A stretch of 64,000 nucleotides of DNA, from NCBI RefSeq assembly GCF_029893365.1, contig NZ_JARXUZ010000001.1:1984001-2048000 (forward strand). Reading direction: 5' to 3'. Shown piece by piece: positions 17,282-25,973 of the stretch (its first letter is position 1; every line of letters starts with the position of its first letter). The notes below the pieces were generated by a model that saw only the letters and a list, made by a program, of their open reading frames with translations, searched no databases and was not told the origin of the DNA. This DNA comes from Cryobacterium sp. CG_9.6. GTDB lineage: Bacteria > Actinomycetota > Actinomycetes > Actinomycetales > Microbacteriaceae. The translations under genes were made by a program, and so were the position numbers.

Positions 17282-18382
17282 TCAGAACACCACGACAGGC
17301 TTGAGCGTCTCGCCGCTCTCGCTGTCGGCGAACGCAGTATTGATGTCAGCGAAGTCGTATTTCTTCACCAATTTGTCGAACGGGAACCGCCCCGCCTGGT
17401 ACAGCGAAATGAGCTTCGGGATGAACGTTTGTGGTACAGAGTCGCCCTCGATGACCATGCTGATCGTGATGCCAGTGAGGAGCAAGCTGCCGATGTCGAC
17501 GGGCGACTCCGTTCCCGGTGCGGCCGCACCCACGAGTGCACCATGCCCTAAAGTTCCAAGTGACTTGGTCATCTGGGCAAACACTCTGGCGTTGCCGGTC
17601 GTATCGACAGCGTAGTTGGCACCACCGGCAGTGATCTCTCTCACCCGCTCGACGGCATCCTCAGTTTTGCTGTTGATGGTGTGGGTAGCTCCCAACTGCA
17701 TCGCCCGTTCCAGTCGGCTGTCGACGATGTCAACGGCAATGATCGTGGTGGAATTTGCGAGGACTGCCGCCAGAAGGGCGGACATGCCGACCGCTCCGGT
17801 TCCGAAGATAACAATGCTGCTGCCAGCTTCGGGCTCGAGCACGTTCAAAACCGCTCCCGCACCGGTCTGAATGCCACAGCCGAGAGGCCCCACGATATCA
17901 AGGGGCACATCCTTGGAAATCTTGACCACGCTTCGCTCGGCAACGTTGGATACCGAGGCGAACGATGACTGGCCGAAGAAGTGGGACGACACCGGGGACC
18001 CGTCTTCGTCAGAGAACGCGGTGGACCCGTCGGTGCGTGCACCTCCAAATGCCAAAGCGTTCAGATCGAGGCAGTAAGCGGGGTAGCCGGAGAGACAGGA
18101 CGAACAGACTCCGCAACTGGGGAAGCTCAACACGACATGATCGCCCACCTCAACACTCGTCACCGACGTACCGACGGCTTCGACGATGCCGGCTCCTTCG
18201 TGTCCGAGGACTGCGGGAAGTGGAGTGGGATAGACCTGATCGCGCACGATCGCGTCGGTGTGACACACTCCCGTCGCGACGAGTCGAACCTGAACTTCAT
18301 CAGATCGAAGCTCATCGAGCGAGAGTTCACGCAAAACGAGTGGTTCGCCTTTTTTCAGGGCGACAGCGGCATTGATCTTCAT
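17282..18382 (-). CDS. zinc-dependent NAD(P) alcohol dehydrogenase (aryl-alcohol type)
   Basis: A 366-residue medium-chain dehydrogenase. Catalytic zinc ligands sit in TGVCHTD and LGHEGAG. The structural zinc site is CGVCSSCLSGYPAYC, with four cysteines. The NAD-binding loop is IFGTGAVGMSA, followed by an acidic end (AVDIVD) that favours NAD. The C-terminal length and the GCGIQTGAGAVLNVL stretch match aryl- and benzyl-alcohol dehydrogenases. A strong ribosome site (GGAGGAG) precedes the ATG at 18382. It lies downstream of a glutamine-synthetase-like gene on the same strand with a 176-base gap. Confidence 0.92.
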   Translation of the reverse strand: MKINAAVALKKGEPLVLRELSLDELRSDEVQVRLVATGVCHTDAIVRDQVYPTPLPAVLGHEGAGIVEAVGTSVTSVEVGDHVVLSFPSCGVCSSCLSGYPAYCLDLNALAFGGARTDGSTAFSDEDGSPVSSHFFGQSSFASVSNVAERSVVKISKDVPLDIVGPLGCGIQTGAGAVLNVLEPEAGSSIVIFGTGAVGMSALLAAVLANSTTIIAVDIVDSRLERAMQLGATHTINSKTEDAVERVREITAGGANYAVDTTGNARVFAQMTKSLGTLGHGALVGAAAPGTESPVDIGSLLLTGITISMVIEGDSVPQTFIPKLISLYQAGRFPFDKLVKKYDFADINTAFADSESGETLKPVVVF

Positions 18383-18558
18383 GGGATCTCCTCCGGCCCG
18401 CGGACCTGTGCCGCGCTGGCCTCCCTCTCATTTTACCAACCCCTCGTCATTGAGCCGAAATCGTCGCCATCACCTTGAGGCATTGTTCGAACTAATCTTC
18501 GAACCGAATGCGGCGGACAACGAGACTAATCCTGAAGCCAGACCTGACGAACGTCCCG

Positions 18559-19932
18559 TTAGATCGACCAGGCGAACCGGAATTTTTCTGGAAGCTGGTC
18601 GGCATCGCTCGACCCATAGTGATCGAGTTCCCAGCGGCGAACTGCCAGTACGGACTGGATGATGTCTGGACCGAGAATGTGGGCAGCGAGTTCGGACGCG
18701 GCTAGGGCTGCGAGCACCTCGCCCAGCGCGGAGGGAAGGATCACCGTTGCCGAGGCGAGCTGCTGCTCGGCGGTCTGGTCGGCCGGGCTCGTGGTCACCT
18801 CCGCGGGAAGCACCGTCGATGACCGGATGCCCTCGAGGGCGGCACCGAGAATAACCGCCGTCGTCAGGTACGGGTTTGACGACGGATCGACGATCTTGAC
18901 TTCGACGTTGGCGCCATGCGGATTGCCGCGGGTGGCCTCGAGGAAACGAACCGCCGCCCCGCGATTCTCCCTCCCCCAACAGGCGTAAGCGCCCGAAAAG
19001 AGTCGAGGCCGCAACCGTATCCCCGAGAGGATCGAGCCGCCGAGAATACCCTGGATGCCGGGTAGTGCGGCGATCACCCCGGCCATGGACGAGGCTCCCT
19101 CGGCGGTCATACCGTAGGGTCCGTCGCTACCCGAGAAAAGGGATTCCCCCCTGCGGCTGAACGAGTAGTGCGCGTGTGCCGCATTCCCGCCGCCCCCGGT
19201 GATCGGAAAGGGCGAGAACGACGCCCGCAGGCCGTGCTTGCGCGCCACCCTGCCGGTGATCAGGCGGGCAAGGACTGCGGCATCGGCCGCCTCAAGCGGT
19301 GTGGTCGGTGGCAGCGAGAACTCGACCGTGGAGGCAAAGAACTTGGCGTGCAGTTGCTCGAGCGGGATACCGGCGGCGGTAGTGGCGGAGAGTAATTCTG
19401 TGAGAAAGGCCTCGTGGTCCAGTACCGAGCCGAGCCCGTATGGTGTCCAATTCGCGCGGGGAAGCGGGGTTCCATCCGCGGCGGTGATGGTGAACTCGAG
19501 TTCGTGCCCCACGAGCGCCTCAAGCCCGGCATCTTCGATGTCGCGTTGGATGCGGCGGAGCCGCCCCCGCGGATCGATGGCGAGCGGTGCGCCGTTCTGG
19601 TCAAAAATCTCCGTTGGCGCCCAGGCCAGACCGCCATCCAGAATCCGAAGGGCATCAAGATCGAGTCGAAGCCGCATATCGCCCACCACGCCAAGGTCGG
19701 GGGTGAATGCGATACCGCCGTCGATGCAAAAAATGTTCCACACCGGCGGGGCACCGAGACCAGAGGAAGCAAACGTTGCCAGTCGATCAACCGGGATGGT
19801 CTTGGCCAGGTAGATGCCGGCTGCGTTCGCCAGCGTTCCTGCGATGATACCGACGCCGGCTTCGGAAAGCCGATCGGCCACCTCGCTAATCCGGCTGGCG
19901 CTGAACTCGGGGAGAAAAGACTCTGTGACCAT
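18559..19932 (-). CDS. glutamine synthetase-like gamma-glutamyl ligase
   Basis: A 457-residue protein of the glutamine synthetase fold. The metal-binding ELEF block (VGHELEFTI), the glycine-rich GGGGNAAHAHYSF with the metal/ATP histidine, the arginine loop GRENRGAAVRF and the C-terminal VEVKIVDPSSNPYL are all in order. The N-terminal half is diverged from housekeeping GlnA and lacks its full D50/S53 loop signature, so ligation of glutamate to an amine, as in GlnA3 or PuuA-type enzymes, is more likely than ammonia assimilation. The usual Arg of ELR is Lys here (VEVKI). The neighbour is an alcohol dehydrogenase. Confidence 0.85.
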   Translation of the reverse strand: MVTESFLPEFSASRISEVADRLSEAGVGIIAGTLANAAGIYLAKTIPVDRLATFASSGLGAPPVWNIFCIDGGIAFTPDLGVVGDMRLRLDLDALRILDGGLAWAPTEIFDQNGAPLAIDPRGRLRRIQRDIEDAGLEALVGHELEFTITAADGTPLPRANWTPYGLGSVLDHEAFLTELLSATTAAGIPLEQLHAKFFASTVEFSLPPTTPLEAADAAVLARLITGRVARKHGLRASFSPFPITGGGGNAAHAHYSFSRRGESLFSGSDGPYGMTAEGASSMAGVIAALPGIQGILGGSILSGIRLRPRLFSGAYACWGRENRGAAVRFLEATRGNPHGANVEVKIVDPSSNPYLTTAVILGAALEGIRSSTVLPAEVTTSPADQTAEQQLASATVILPSALGEVLAALAASELAAHILGPDIIQSVLAVRRWELDHYGSSDADQLPEKFRFAWSI

Positions 19933-20087
19933 ACCAATATGCTCGCAGGACTGAACACTGTTACAAAATCAACACTCGGACGTGATTCCTTCGCGGCTGA
20001 CGGTGCGTGCTATCGGAATGGAGACGCCAGTTGTACGCTGACCGCAAGAATGCGTAGAGCAGGTAAACCTTGCGAAAAGAGGTCCCG

Positions 20088-20738
20088 ATGAGCGTCGGTG
20101 ATAACGTCACTGTCTTCGTTGCTCTCGTCGGCCTCGCAGTTGGACTATTCGCTGCGCTTGAGTCGAGGCGGCACGACCGCCAACAGCAGGCGCGCCCGAT
20201 CCTCCTGGAGCCGGCCGCGACTTTCGTCCGCGCTGCACACGCCGCTCTTGCCGCACTGCGATATGTGACCCCGCCCTCAGTGTCCGAGCGTGAGAAGCCG
20301 CACCGCAACGAGGAGTTGCTCGCGAATGTCACAGAGAGACAAGAGCGCATGAAGAGCTGCCGCATGACGGTAGATGACGTGAGGTCGGCTCGGGCAGCGG
20401 TGTGGCTAGTGCTTCACCCCAACTCGCTAGCCGCTGGCTTGTCCTGGGAAGTGGTGTTGCATCTTCGTCATGCCCTAGAGCAGGCCGAGGATTTCTACCG
20501 CGATTTCGACCAGGCACAAGAGAATGGGGAGGAGGAGAACTGGCGAAGGGGAGCCGGCACGTGCGCCCGAGACTCGTACAAGGAGACGCGTTCACAGGTC
20601 TACAACGATCTGGATAAGTTCTGCGTCGACGTGGCCAAACGGCTCATCAAGCCCAGCTGGGATCCCAGAAAGTACGCCCAGAGGCCACCGTCCATGCGGC
20701 TCAGTACAGAGTCGAATGGCAAGCCAAGTGAACCCTGA
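20088..20738 (+). CDS. hypothetical protein with N-terminal membrane helix
   Basis: An unrecognised 216-residue protein. Residues about 5-24 (VTVFVALVGLAVGLFAALES) form a single membrane anchor. The rest is hydrophilic, charged and predicted helical, with many Arg and Glu, consistent with a cytoplasmic domain. The ATG at 20088 follows AAAGAGG at good spacing. The gene is flanked by oppositely oriented units, so it appears monocistronic. Confidence 0.65.
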   Translation: MSVGDNVTVFVALVGLAVGLFAALESRRHDRQQQARPILLEPAATFVRAAHAALAALRYVTPPSVSEREKPHRNEELLANVTERQERMKSCRMTVDDVRSARAAVWLVLHPNSLAAGLSWEVVLHLRHALEQAEDFYRDFDQAQENGEEENWRRGAGTCARDSYKETRSQVYNDLDKFCVDVAKRLIKPSWDPRKYAQRPPSMRLSTESNGKPSEP

Positions 20739-20810
20739 TGCCCCGTGTCGGTCGGAATCTGGATGTTGGAGCAGCTTCAGAGCGGCACGGCACGAAGCGT
20801 CCTGCGTGGC

Positions 20811-21422
20811 TCAGTCGGGGAACGCTGCGGCGTAGACCGCGCGGAGTTCGGCACTGTCGGCTCCGGTGACGCCGCAGCCGGTGATTGTTCCGTCGAGGGC
20901 GCCAACGAGGTAACTCTGGTCGACCTCAAAAGGCACACCGGAGAAGTCGGAGGTCAGAGCGTCGACCTGCGTCACCTCGACGCGGTCGGCGACGTCACCA
21001 ATAAAGCGCTCCGTGACCTCCAGCACAACGGTGTCGCCCTGAATCTGCAGGACCCTCGCCGCGAATGCCTGCTCCTGCGCGGCGACGGTCGCCGGCTCGA
21101 GCATGAGGCAACTGCCACTCGCAAGGTCTCCGCCCTGGGGAGCCTTCAGTACCTCGACGCTCGGTTCCGGTCCCCCGAGGGTGAGGGGCACGATGATCGC
21201 GGCGGCGATAGCGAGGCTGGCGGCGATGCCGGCCGCCGGCATCCACCAGCGGAAGAAAGGTCGCGACGCCTTCGCAGTGCGAGTGCCAGTGCCAGTGGCG
21301 GGTCGGTCGGTCATGATCTGCTCCATTCTGAGGTCGAGCCAGGCTGACGAGGGTGGGAGCAGCTCGCGGGCCGGATCGGTGGAGCGCAGCTGATCACGCA
21401 GCGCACGGTCGTCGTCACGCAT
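20811..21422 (-). CDS. membrane-anchored protein, candidate anti-sigma factor
   Basis: A 203-residue protein with a short hydrophilic N-terminus (about 60 residues, MRDDDRALRDQLRSTDPARE), one membrane helix (PAAGIAASLAIAAAIIVPLTL) and an extracytoplasmic C-terminal domain. It follows an ECF sigma gene and its ATG lies eight bases inside that gene, behind a GAAGGGATC ribosome site, the usual arrangement for a sigma/anti-sigma pair. No zinc-binding HxxxCxxC motif is visible, so the anti-sigma role rests on context and topology. Confidence 0.7.
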   Translation of the reverse strand: MRDDDRALRDQLRSTDPARELLPPSSAWLDLRMEQIMTDRPATGTGTRTAKASRPFFRWWMPAAGIAASLAIAAAIIVPLTLGGPEPSVEVLKAPQGGDLASGSCLMLEPATVAAQEQAFAARVLQIQGDTVVLEVTERFIGDVADRVEVTQVDALTSDFSGVPFEVDQSYLVGALDGTITGCGVTGADSAELRAVYAAAFPD

Positions 21423-21972
21423 CGGTGATCCCTTCGTCATGGGATACATGTCCGGTGGGGCCGTCAGATTTCAGAAGTTCCTGCTTGAAGCGCGCTTTCG
21501 CCCGATGCAAGCGAATGGCCGCTGCGTTCGCGCTGATGCCCAAGACCACGGCCAGCTGCGGACTCGTCAGTTCGTCCCACGCCCAGAGGCGCAGAATCTC
21601 GGCGTCGTTCCGTCGCAGGTGGGTCAGGGCGGTGGTCACGGCGACAGTGTCAACAGTGGATGCTGCGGTGTTGTCGTGCACCGCGGCCGGTGGCGGGTCG
21701 ATGGCAATGATGCGACCGATGAGGCGCGTGCGGCGGCGCTCGGCCCGTCGGGCGTTGCTCAGGCACTGCCGAGCGACGACGATCGCCCACGGGAGGGCGT
21801 CGGCGGGCACCTCGTCGAGGCGACGCCAGCACACGAGGAGGGTGTCGCCGAGCACGTCGTCGGCCGTCGCGGCGTCGGCGCGGCGGTGCAGATAGCGGTG
21901 CACCGGGTCGGCGACGAGCGCAACGAGGTCACGCATCCGCTTCTCACGGTCGGTGTCGGTCACAACTCTCAT
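21415..21972 (-). CDS. ECF RNA polymerase sigma factor
   Basis: A 185-residue sigma-70 family factor lacking regions 1 and 3. Region 2 spans VHRYLHRRADAATADDVLGD to CWRRLDEVP, where core polymerase and the -10 element are bound. Region 4 is LRRNDAEILRLWAWDELTSP then LAVVLGISANAAAIRLHRA, a helix-turn-helix for the -35 element. The frame stays open to 22056, but the ATG at 21972 fits the expected N-terminus. It is transcribed with the downstream membrane protein that probably restrains it. Confidence 0.85.
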   Translation of the reverse strand: MRVVTDTDREKRMRDLVALVADPVHRYLHRRADAATADDVLGDTLLVCWRRLDEVPADALPWAIVVARQCLSNARRAERRRTRLIGRIIAIDPPPAAVHDNTAASTVDTVAVTTALTHLRRNDAEILRLWAWDELTSPQLAVVLGISANAAAIRLHRAKARFKQELLKSDGPTGHVSHDEGITDA

Positions 21973-22095
21973 ACTGAGGTATGTCCGGCAGCGTCTCGGG
22001 GATTTCACGGCGTGGCGGATGCGCATGGTGTAGCGGGGTGGCCCTGTCGGGGACACGTGTGGACCGTGACCACCCCGCCCTCACCTGCGTGGTCG

Positions 22096-22398
22096 TTAGT
22101 TGATGACCTGTACTTCTTTCCAGAACGTGACGAAGTTACTGTAATCTCGGCCCACGCGCTCGAAGGAGGCGGGGTACGGCGTGGGGTAGCTGAAAGCGCG
22201 ATCCTGGAGCAGGGTGTCGCCGTCCTTCACGTTGAAGTACTGGCATTCGCCTTTCCACGCGCAGGTGTACGGCGTGGCACTGGGTACGAGCAGGTCGGAG
22301 TTGACGCTGGCGGGTGGGAAGTACCAGTTGCCTTCGATCTTCACCAGTTCATCTTGGGGGGCTTCGGCGATGACCGTGCCGTTGAGTACTGCCTTCAT
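22096..22398 (-). CDS. DUF427 domain protein
   Basis: A 100-residue beta-rich protein of the DUF427 family. The start MKAVLNGTVIAEAP, the middle NWYFPP and YTCAWKGECQYFNV, and the final DYSNFVTFWKEVQV are the family blocks. Function is unknown; the protein is presumed cytosolic. AAAGG lies upstream of the ATG. It follows a methyltransferase gene on the same strand with about 100 bases between them. Confidence 0.92.
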   Translation of the reverse strand: MKAVLNGTVIAEAPQDELVKIEGNWYFPPASVNSDLLVPSATPYTCAWKGECQYFNVKDGDTLLQDRAFSYPTPYPASFERVGRDYSNFVTFWKEVQVIN

Positions 22399-22495
22399 GG
22401 GCGTGAACCTTTCAGTTATGGGGTTACAGGTTTCAGCCTAAAGGCCGAACCTGACAGGTTCTGTGGCCTCGAACGCACCGCGTTCTCCCTGCGGT

Positions 22496-23134
22496 TCAGG
22501 GGATTGTTCCCGCAACGACGCGAATGTGCCCGCCACGCAGGGAGGACGACTGGATGTCGACCGCGTGACGTTCAATCACGGTCCAGGGGCGAGCCTCCAG
22601 GTTGGCACCGCCCACCGCAGTAACGAATCGAACGAGGGGGCTGAACACACGCGCTGCACCACTGGGCAACTGCATATCCACGATCGCTGCCCGGCCGTCC
22701 GGGCGGAGGACTGCGCGCATCCGCTCCCACGCCGGGCGCCAGTCATCAAAGACGCTCATGGCATAGCTCGAGAAAACCGCGTCCACACGGTCGCCTGAAT
22801 CTGCCGGGAGCTGATCAGCGACCTGCTGGGGATCGAAGCTCGCAGCATCCGCTTCAATCAGGCGTACACAGGACCACCCTTTCACCTCGAGGCGACGGCG
22901 TGCCACCTTCAGCATCTGCGGGCTGCGATCGAGCCCGATGACTCGTCCCGACGGGCCCACGGCCCGAACGAGCAGATCGAAATTGAGGCCGGTGCCGCAG
23001 CCCAGGTCCAAGACGGTATCCCCGGGGCGGAGGTTCAGAAGGGCCACACCACGCTCGCGGCCAGCGCGATAGATGATGCGTTCACCGGAGAGAGCGTCGT
23101 AGAAGCGCGCCCCGGTCTCGTACACGTTCGCCAT
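22496..23134 (-). CDS. class I SAM-dependent methyltransferase
   Basis: A 212-residue methyltransferase of the UbiE/MenG-like group. Motif I is VLDLGCGTGLNFDLL near residue 42, the acidic loop is IGLDRSPQML, and motif IV is VDAVFSSYAMSVFDDW. A good ribosome site (GAAAGG) precedes the ATG at 23134. The substrate cannot be assigned, and no quinone genes are close. Confidence 0.85.
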   Translation of the reverse strand: MANVYETGARFYDALSGERIIYRAGRERGVALLNLRPGDTVLDLGCGTGLNFDLLVRAVGPSGRVIGLDRSPQMLKVARRRLEVKGWSCVRLIEADAASFDPQQVADQLPADSGDRVDAVFSSYAMSVFDDWRPAWERMRAVLRPDGRAAIVDMQLPSGAARVFSPLVRFVTAVGGANLEARPWTVIERHAVDIQSSSLRGGHIRVVAGTIP

Positions 23135-23212
23135 GGTGCGGCCTTTCGTTCCCGTCAGCCTAACGATCGCCCACCTAACGATGCATCAGGAAGAGCGTCT
23201 ACGCTCACAGTC

Positions 23213-24655
23213 ATGAGGGAAACAGACGTATGGGACCTGGTTGTTATCGGCGGCGGAACCGCCGGTCTCGTGGCCAGCCGCACCGCCGCCGGTTTCGGTG
23301 CTCGAGTCGTTTTGATCGAGAACAACCTGCTCGGTGGGGATTGCCTGTGGACCGGCTGCGTACCGAGCAAGTCACTCATCGCCGCAGCTGATGCCGCAAC
23401 GACCGCCCGATCATCGGCGCGCCTCGGCGTGACCTCACACGATGTCATCATCGATTTCGCGCAGGTGATGACTCACGTGCAGGATGCGATGCTCGAGATC
23501 GCTCCCGTCGACTCTGCGGAGTCCTTGGAGGCGGACAGCGTTGAGGTGATGATCGGCCGGGCCCGATTTACCGGCCCGAACACAGTGGATGTCGATGGCC
23601 GGGAACTGCGCTTTCGGCAGGCCCTGATCGCAACCGGGGCATCCCCGGCTGCACCGGAGTTCCCCGGGATCGACACAGTCGATATCTTGACCAGCGAAAC
23701 GTTCTGGAGCCTGCGGGTGCTTCCCCCGCGCCTCGTAGTGCTGGGAGGCGGAGCCATCGGGTGTAAAATTGCGCAGGCAATGGCGCGTCTGGGATCTGCC
23801 GTGACACTGGTGCACCGTGGGCCACGTTTGCTCCCCAAAGAAGACGACAAGGTCAGTGCCATCATCCATGCCGCGCTGATCGCTGACGGAGTCGATGTGC
23901 GCATCAATTCCACCGTCACGGCGGTCACCTCCGCCAACCGGCTGTCAGGAACGTTCACCCTCGACGACGGCGAAACCGTACCATTTGACCGGGTCCTTGT
24001 CGCTTTGGGTCGGCGCCCGAACTCTGCCGGACTCGACCTGCACCGGGTTGGGGTGCGCCAAGACGCCCACGGAAACATTGTGGTGAACTCACTCTTGCGC
24101 ACCTCCAATGCGCGTATCTGGGCGGCTGGCGACGTCACCAGCCTGCCGCAGTTCACCCACACTGCGGGCGTGAACGCCAGCGTCGCGGCTATGAATGCCG
24201 TTCTCGGCCTGACGCGCCGCTTGGACGCCACCGCTGTTCCCCGGGTCACGTTCACGCACCCGGAGGTGGGGACTGTCGGCTTGCAAGCCGCGGACGCTGT
24301 CAAAGCCGGGTACCGCATTGTGACCTGTGCGCACGAACACGTGGACCGGGCCGTGACGCAATTGCACACCGATGGCTACACGCAACTGATCGTCGACAAA
24401 CGCGGACGTGTTCTCGGCGGAACCGTCGTGGGTCCACGGGCCGGGGAGACCCTGGGCGAGATTTCCCTCGCGGTGAAAAACCGGCTGAGCACGACTGCCA
24501 TTGCGGGCACGACGCATGCGTATCCCACCTACAACGATGGCCTCTGGAATGTGGCTGTCGCCGACGTGCGCTACCGGCTGGGATCCGGCGTCGCGCGGGT
24601 CGCGATTCAAGCCCTGCGACGTGTGCAGCGCGCACGGCACACGACACGGTGGTGA
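23213..24655 (+). CDS. pyridine nucleotide-disulfide oxidoreductase (mercuric reductase-like)
   Basis: A 480-residue class I flavoprotein disulfide reductase. The FAD loop is VVIGGGTAGLVASRTAAG, the redox-active pair sits in GGDCLWTGCVPSKSL (CxxxxC), and the NAD(P) loop is LVVLGGGAIGCKIAQAM. The C-terminal His-Glu active-site pair is not in the canonical HAHPT form; TTHAYPTYNDGLW occupies its place, as in many mercuric-reductase-like proteins of unknown substrate. There is no N-terminal HMA domain and no C-terminal Cys-Cys, so genuine Hg(II) reduction is unlikely. Divergent from the methyltransferase gene. Confidence 0.88.
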   Translation: MRETDVWDLVVIGGGTAGLVASRTAAGFGARVVLIENNLLGGDCLWTGCVPSKSLIAAADAATTARSSARLGVTSHDVIIDFAQVMTHVQDAMLEIAPVDSAESLEADSVEVMIGRARFTGPNTVDVDGRELRFRQALIATGASPAAPEFPGIDTVDILTSETFWSLRVLPPRLVVLGGGAIGCKIAQAMARLGSAVTLVHRGPRLLPKEDDKVSAIIHAALIADGVDVRINSTVTAVTSANRLSGTFTLDDGETVPFDRVLVALGRRPNSAGLDLHRVGVRQDAHGNIVVNSLLRTSNARIWAAGDVTSLPQFTHTAGVNASVAAMNAVLGLTRRLDATAVPRVTFTHPEVGTVGLQAADAVKAGYRIVTCAHEHVDRAVTQLHTDGYTQLIVDKRGRVLGGTVVGPRAGETLGEISLAVKNRLSTTAIAGTTHAYPTYNDGLWNVAVADVRYRLGSGVARVAIQALRRVQRARHTTRW

Positions 24656-24707
24656 CGCGAGCCTCCCCCGACGTGCCACCTGCTCTGTCTGGGTTCTTCT
24701 GAACGCT

Positions 24708-25253
24708 CTAAACGAGATCTTGGGCGAGCGTTCCAGCCTGGCGAACCAGGCCAGCGTCACGGGCCACCTTCGCGGCCGTGATCGCACCGTCGTATACAAG
24801 GACGAGGCGGGACACAACCGTCGAGCCCGGAGCCTCGCCCACCAGCACCGAGATGTGTGCTCGAACCTCATCGCGGTAGCGATCTGCCATCTGCCGCACC
24901 GCGACACATTCCGGTAGCTCGATCACCGCGTTCGTGAAGGGGCACCCGAAGAACGTGTTCGCTTCCACAGAGAGCGCGAGCACCTCGAAAAGTGTCGCAA
25001 TGCGCTCCTGCCGCGACCACCGGGGGTCGTCCACGGCACGGGCGTGATCAACCCATCCGTTGAGTTCGTCCTCCAGATACGCCACCACAAGCGCTTCCTT
25101 GCTGGCGAAGTTGTTGTACAGGCTCGCCTTGGCCACCCCCGCACTACGAACGATGAGATCGATTCCCGTGGCGTTGATGCCGTGTTCGTGGAACAGTCGA
25201 CGAGCGGATGCCAGAAGGCGCGCCCGAGCGCTTGGCACCGGAGTAACGGTCAT
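24708..25253 (-). CDS. TetR-family transcriptional regulator
   Basis: A 181-residue repressor counted from the ATG at 25253; the ATG at 25262 is also possible. The N-terminal HTH is visible as LLASARRLFHEHGINATGID then IVRSAGVAKASLYNNFASKE. The ligand domain contains a Cys in NTFFGCPFTNAVIELPE, a region seen in TetR members that sense electrophiles or oxidants. The gene is divergent from a DsrE-family gene, and palindromic elements lie in the gap, so it probably represses that gene and itself. Confidence 0.9.
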   Translation of the reverse strand: MTVTPVPSARARLLASARRLFHEHGINATGIDLIVRSAGVAKASLYNNFASKEALVVAYLEDELNGWVDHARAVDDPRWSRQERIATLFEVLALSVEANTFFGCPFTNAVIELPECVAVRQMADRYRDEVRAHISVLVGEAPGSTVVSRLVLVYDGAITAAKVARDAGLVRQAGTLAQDLV

Positions 25254-25276
25254 GGTTTCCATGATTGGACTTTACC

Positions 25277-25317
25277 AGACCGATCGGTATAGTAGATAGT
25301 GACCAGATCGGTCTACC
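25277..25317. promoter_or_regulatory. TetR operator pair
   Basis: The palindrome ACCGATCGGT at 25279-25288 sits inside AGACCGATCGGTAT, and a second related element CCAGATCGGTCTACC lies at 25303-25317. Both share GATCGGT. They occupy the 80-base gap between the divergent TetR and DsrE genes, where a repressor would cover both promoters. The TetR link is inferred from position. Confidence 0.7.
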
Positions 25318-25333
25318 CAGAAAGCAGGACATC

Positions 25334-25690
25334 ATGTCAGACCTTAAGATCGCCGTCGTCATCTACGAGCCCATCACCTCCGACGTCTCACGCGTGTACC
25401 GCGGTCTCAAGACCGCCCTCGAATTCAAGCAGGCCGGCGATGACGTCACCGTCGTCTTCGACGGATCGGGCGTCGAAACGCTGGCTGCAATCACCGACCC
25501 CACGCACAAGATGAACCCTCTTGCCGTTGCGCTCAAGGACAACATCCGGGGCGCCTGCGGGTTCTGCGTCGCCTCGCACGGAGTCTCCGACGCTGTTGCC
25601 CTGGGCGGCTGGGACCTACTCACCGATTACAAGGGCGAGGCGAGCGTCCGAAACCTCGTGACCGAGGGCTACCAGATCATCAACTTCTAA
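25334..25690 (+). CDS. DsrE/DsrF-like family protein
   Basis: A 118-residue small cytosolic protein of the DsrE/YchN fold. The start KIAVVIYEPITSDVSRVYRG and the central DDVTVVFDGSGVETLA fit the family, and a CGFC motif (GACGFCVASHG, about residue 77) could support redox or sulfur-transfer chemistry. It has AGGA six bases before the ATG at 25334. It is divergent from the TetR gene and probably derepressed by the same signal. Confidence 0.85.
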   Translation: MSDLKIAVVIYEPITSDVSRVYRGLKTALEFKQAGDDVTVVFDGSGVETLAAITDPTHKMNPLAVALKDNIRGACGFCVASHGVSDAVALGGWDLLTDYKGEASVRNLVTEGYQIINF

Positions 25691-25722
25691 GCCCCACCCC
25701 ACCCACACGATTCGGAGCAGTC

Positions 25723-25815
25723 ATGGCCGTCACCGGAGAAGGCGCAACCGAACTCGGATACCTCCTCACTGCTGCTCCGAACGTCTCACAGTTTGAGACC
25801 GCCAGCGACATCTGA
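25723..25815 (+). CDS. 30-residue small ORF or gene remnant
   Basis: An ATG at 25723 preceded by GGAGCAGTC opens a 30-codon frame, MAVTGEGATELGYLLTAAPN onward, ending at TGA 25815, just before a strong terminator. It lies 32 bases after the DsrE gene and may be co-transcribed. It has no membrane segment. It may be a genuine microprotein or the surviving start of a deleted gene; I recognise no family. Confidence 0.4.
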   Translation: MAVTGEGATELGYLLTAAPNVSQFETASDI

Positions 25816-25826
25816 TTCCATCCCCC

Positions 25827-25863
25827 ACGGCGCAGAACCGACCTAGCCTCGGTTCTGCGCCGT
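25827..25863 (+). terminator. 15-bp perfect hairpin terminator
   Basis: ACGGCGCAGAACCGA at 25827-25841 pairs completely with TCGGTTCTGCGCCGT at 25849-25863 around a seven-base loop, followed by TGTGTGT. It closes the DsrE transcript and, being symmetrical, could also stop transcription from the opposite strand (the DUF1684 gene). Confidence 0.8.
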
Positions 25864-25973
25864 TGTGTGTCCGCGGCCAAACCTCCGCCATCACCGCGGC
25901 CGGGACGTCATCCGCCCGCTAAGGCTGGCGACTACTCGTCCCGGCTGGGCACGTCGGCCCCTCTGCCCCCTTA

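Noticed and set aside
18559..19932. Housekeeping glutamine synthetase
   Set aside because: Core motifs are present, but the N-terminal half is diverged and the ELR-type arginine is Lys; a specialised gamma-glutamyl ligase is more likely.
21439..22623. A 394-codon plus-strand frame across the sigma factor, DUF427 and methyltransferase genes
   Set aside because: It is antisense to three recognisable genes and shows no motif.
23213..24655. Genuine mercuric reductase (merA)
   Set aside because: The N-terminal metal-binding domain and the C-terminal Cys pair are absent and no other mer gene is nearby.
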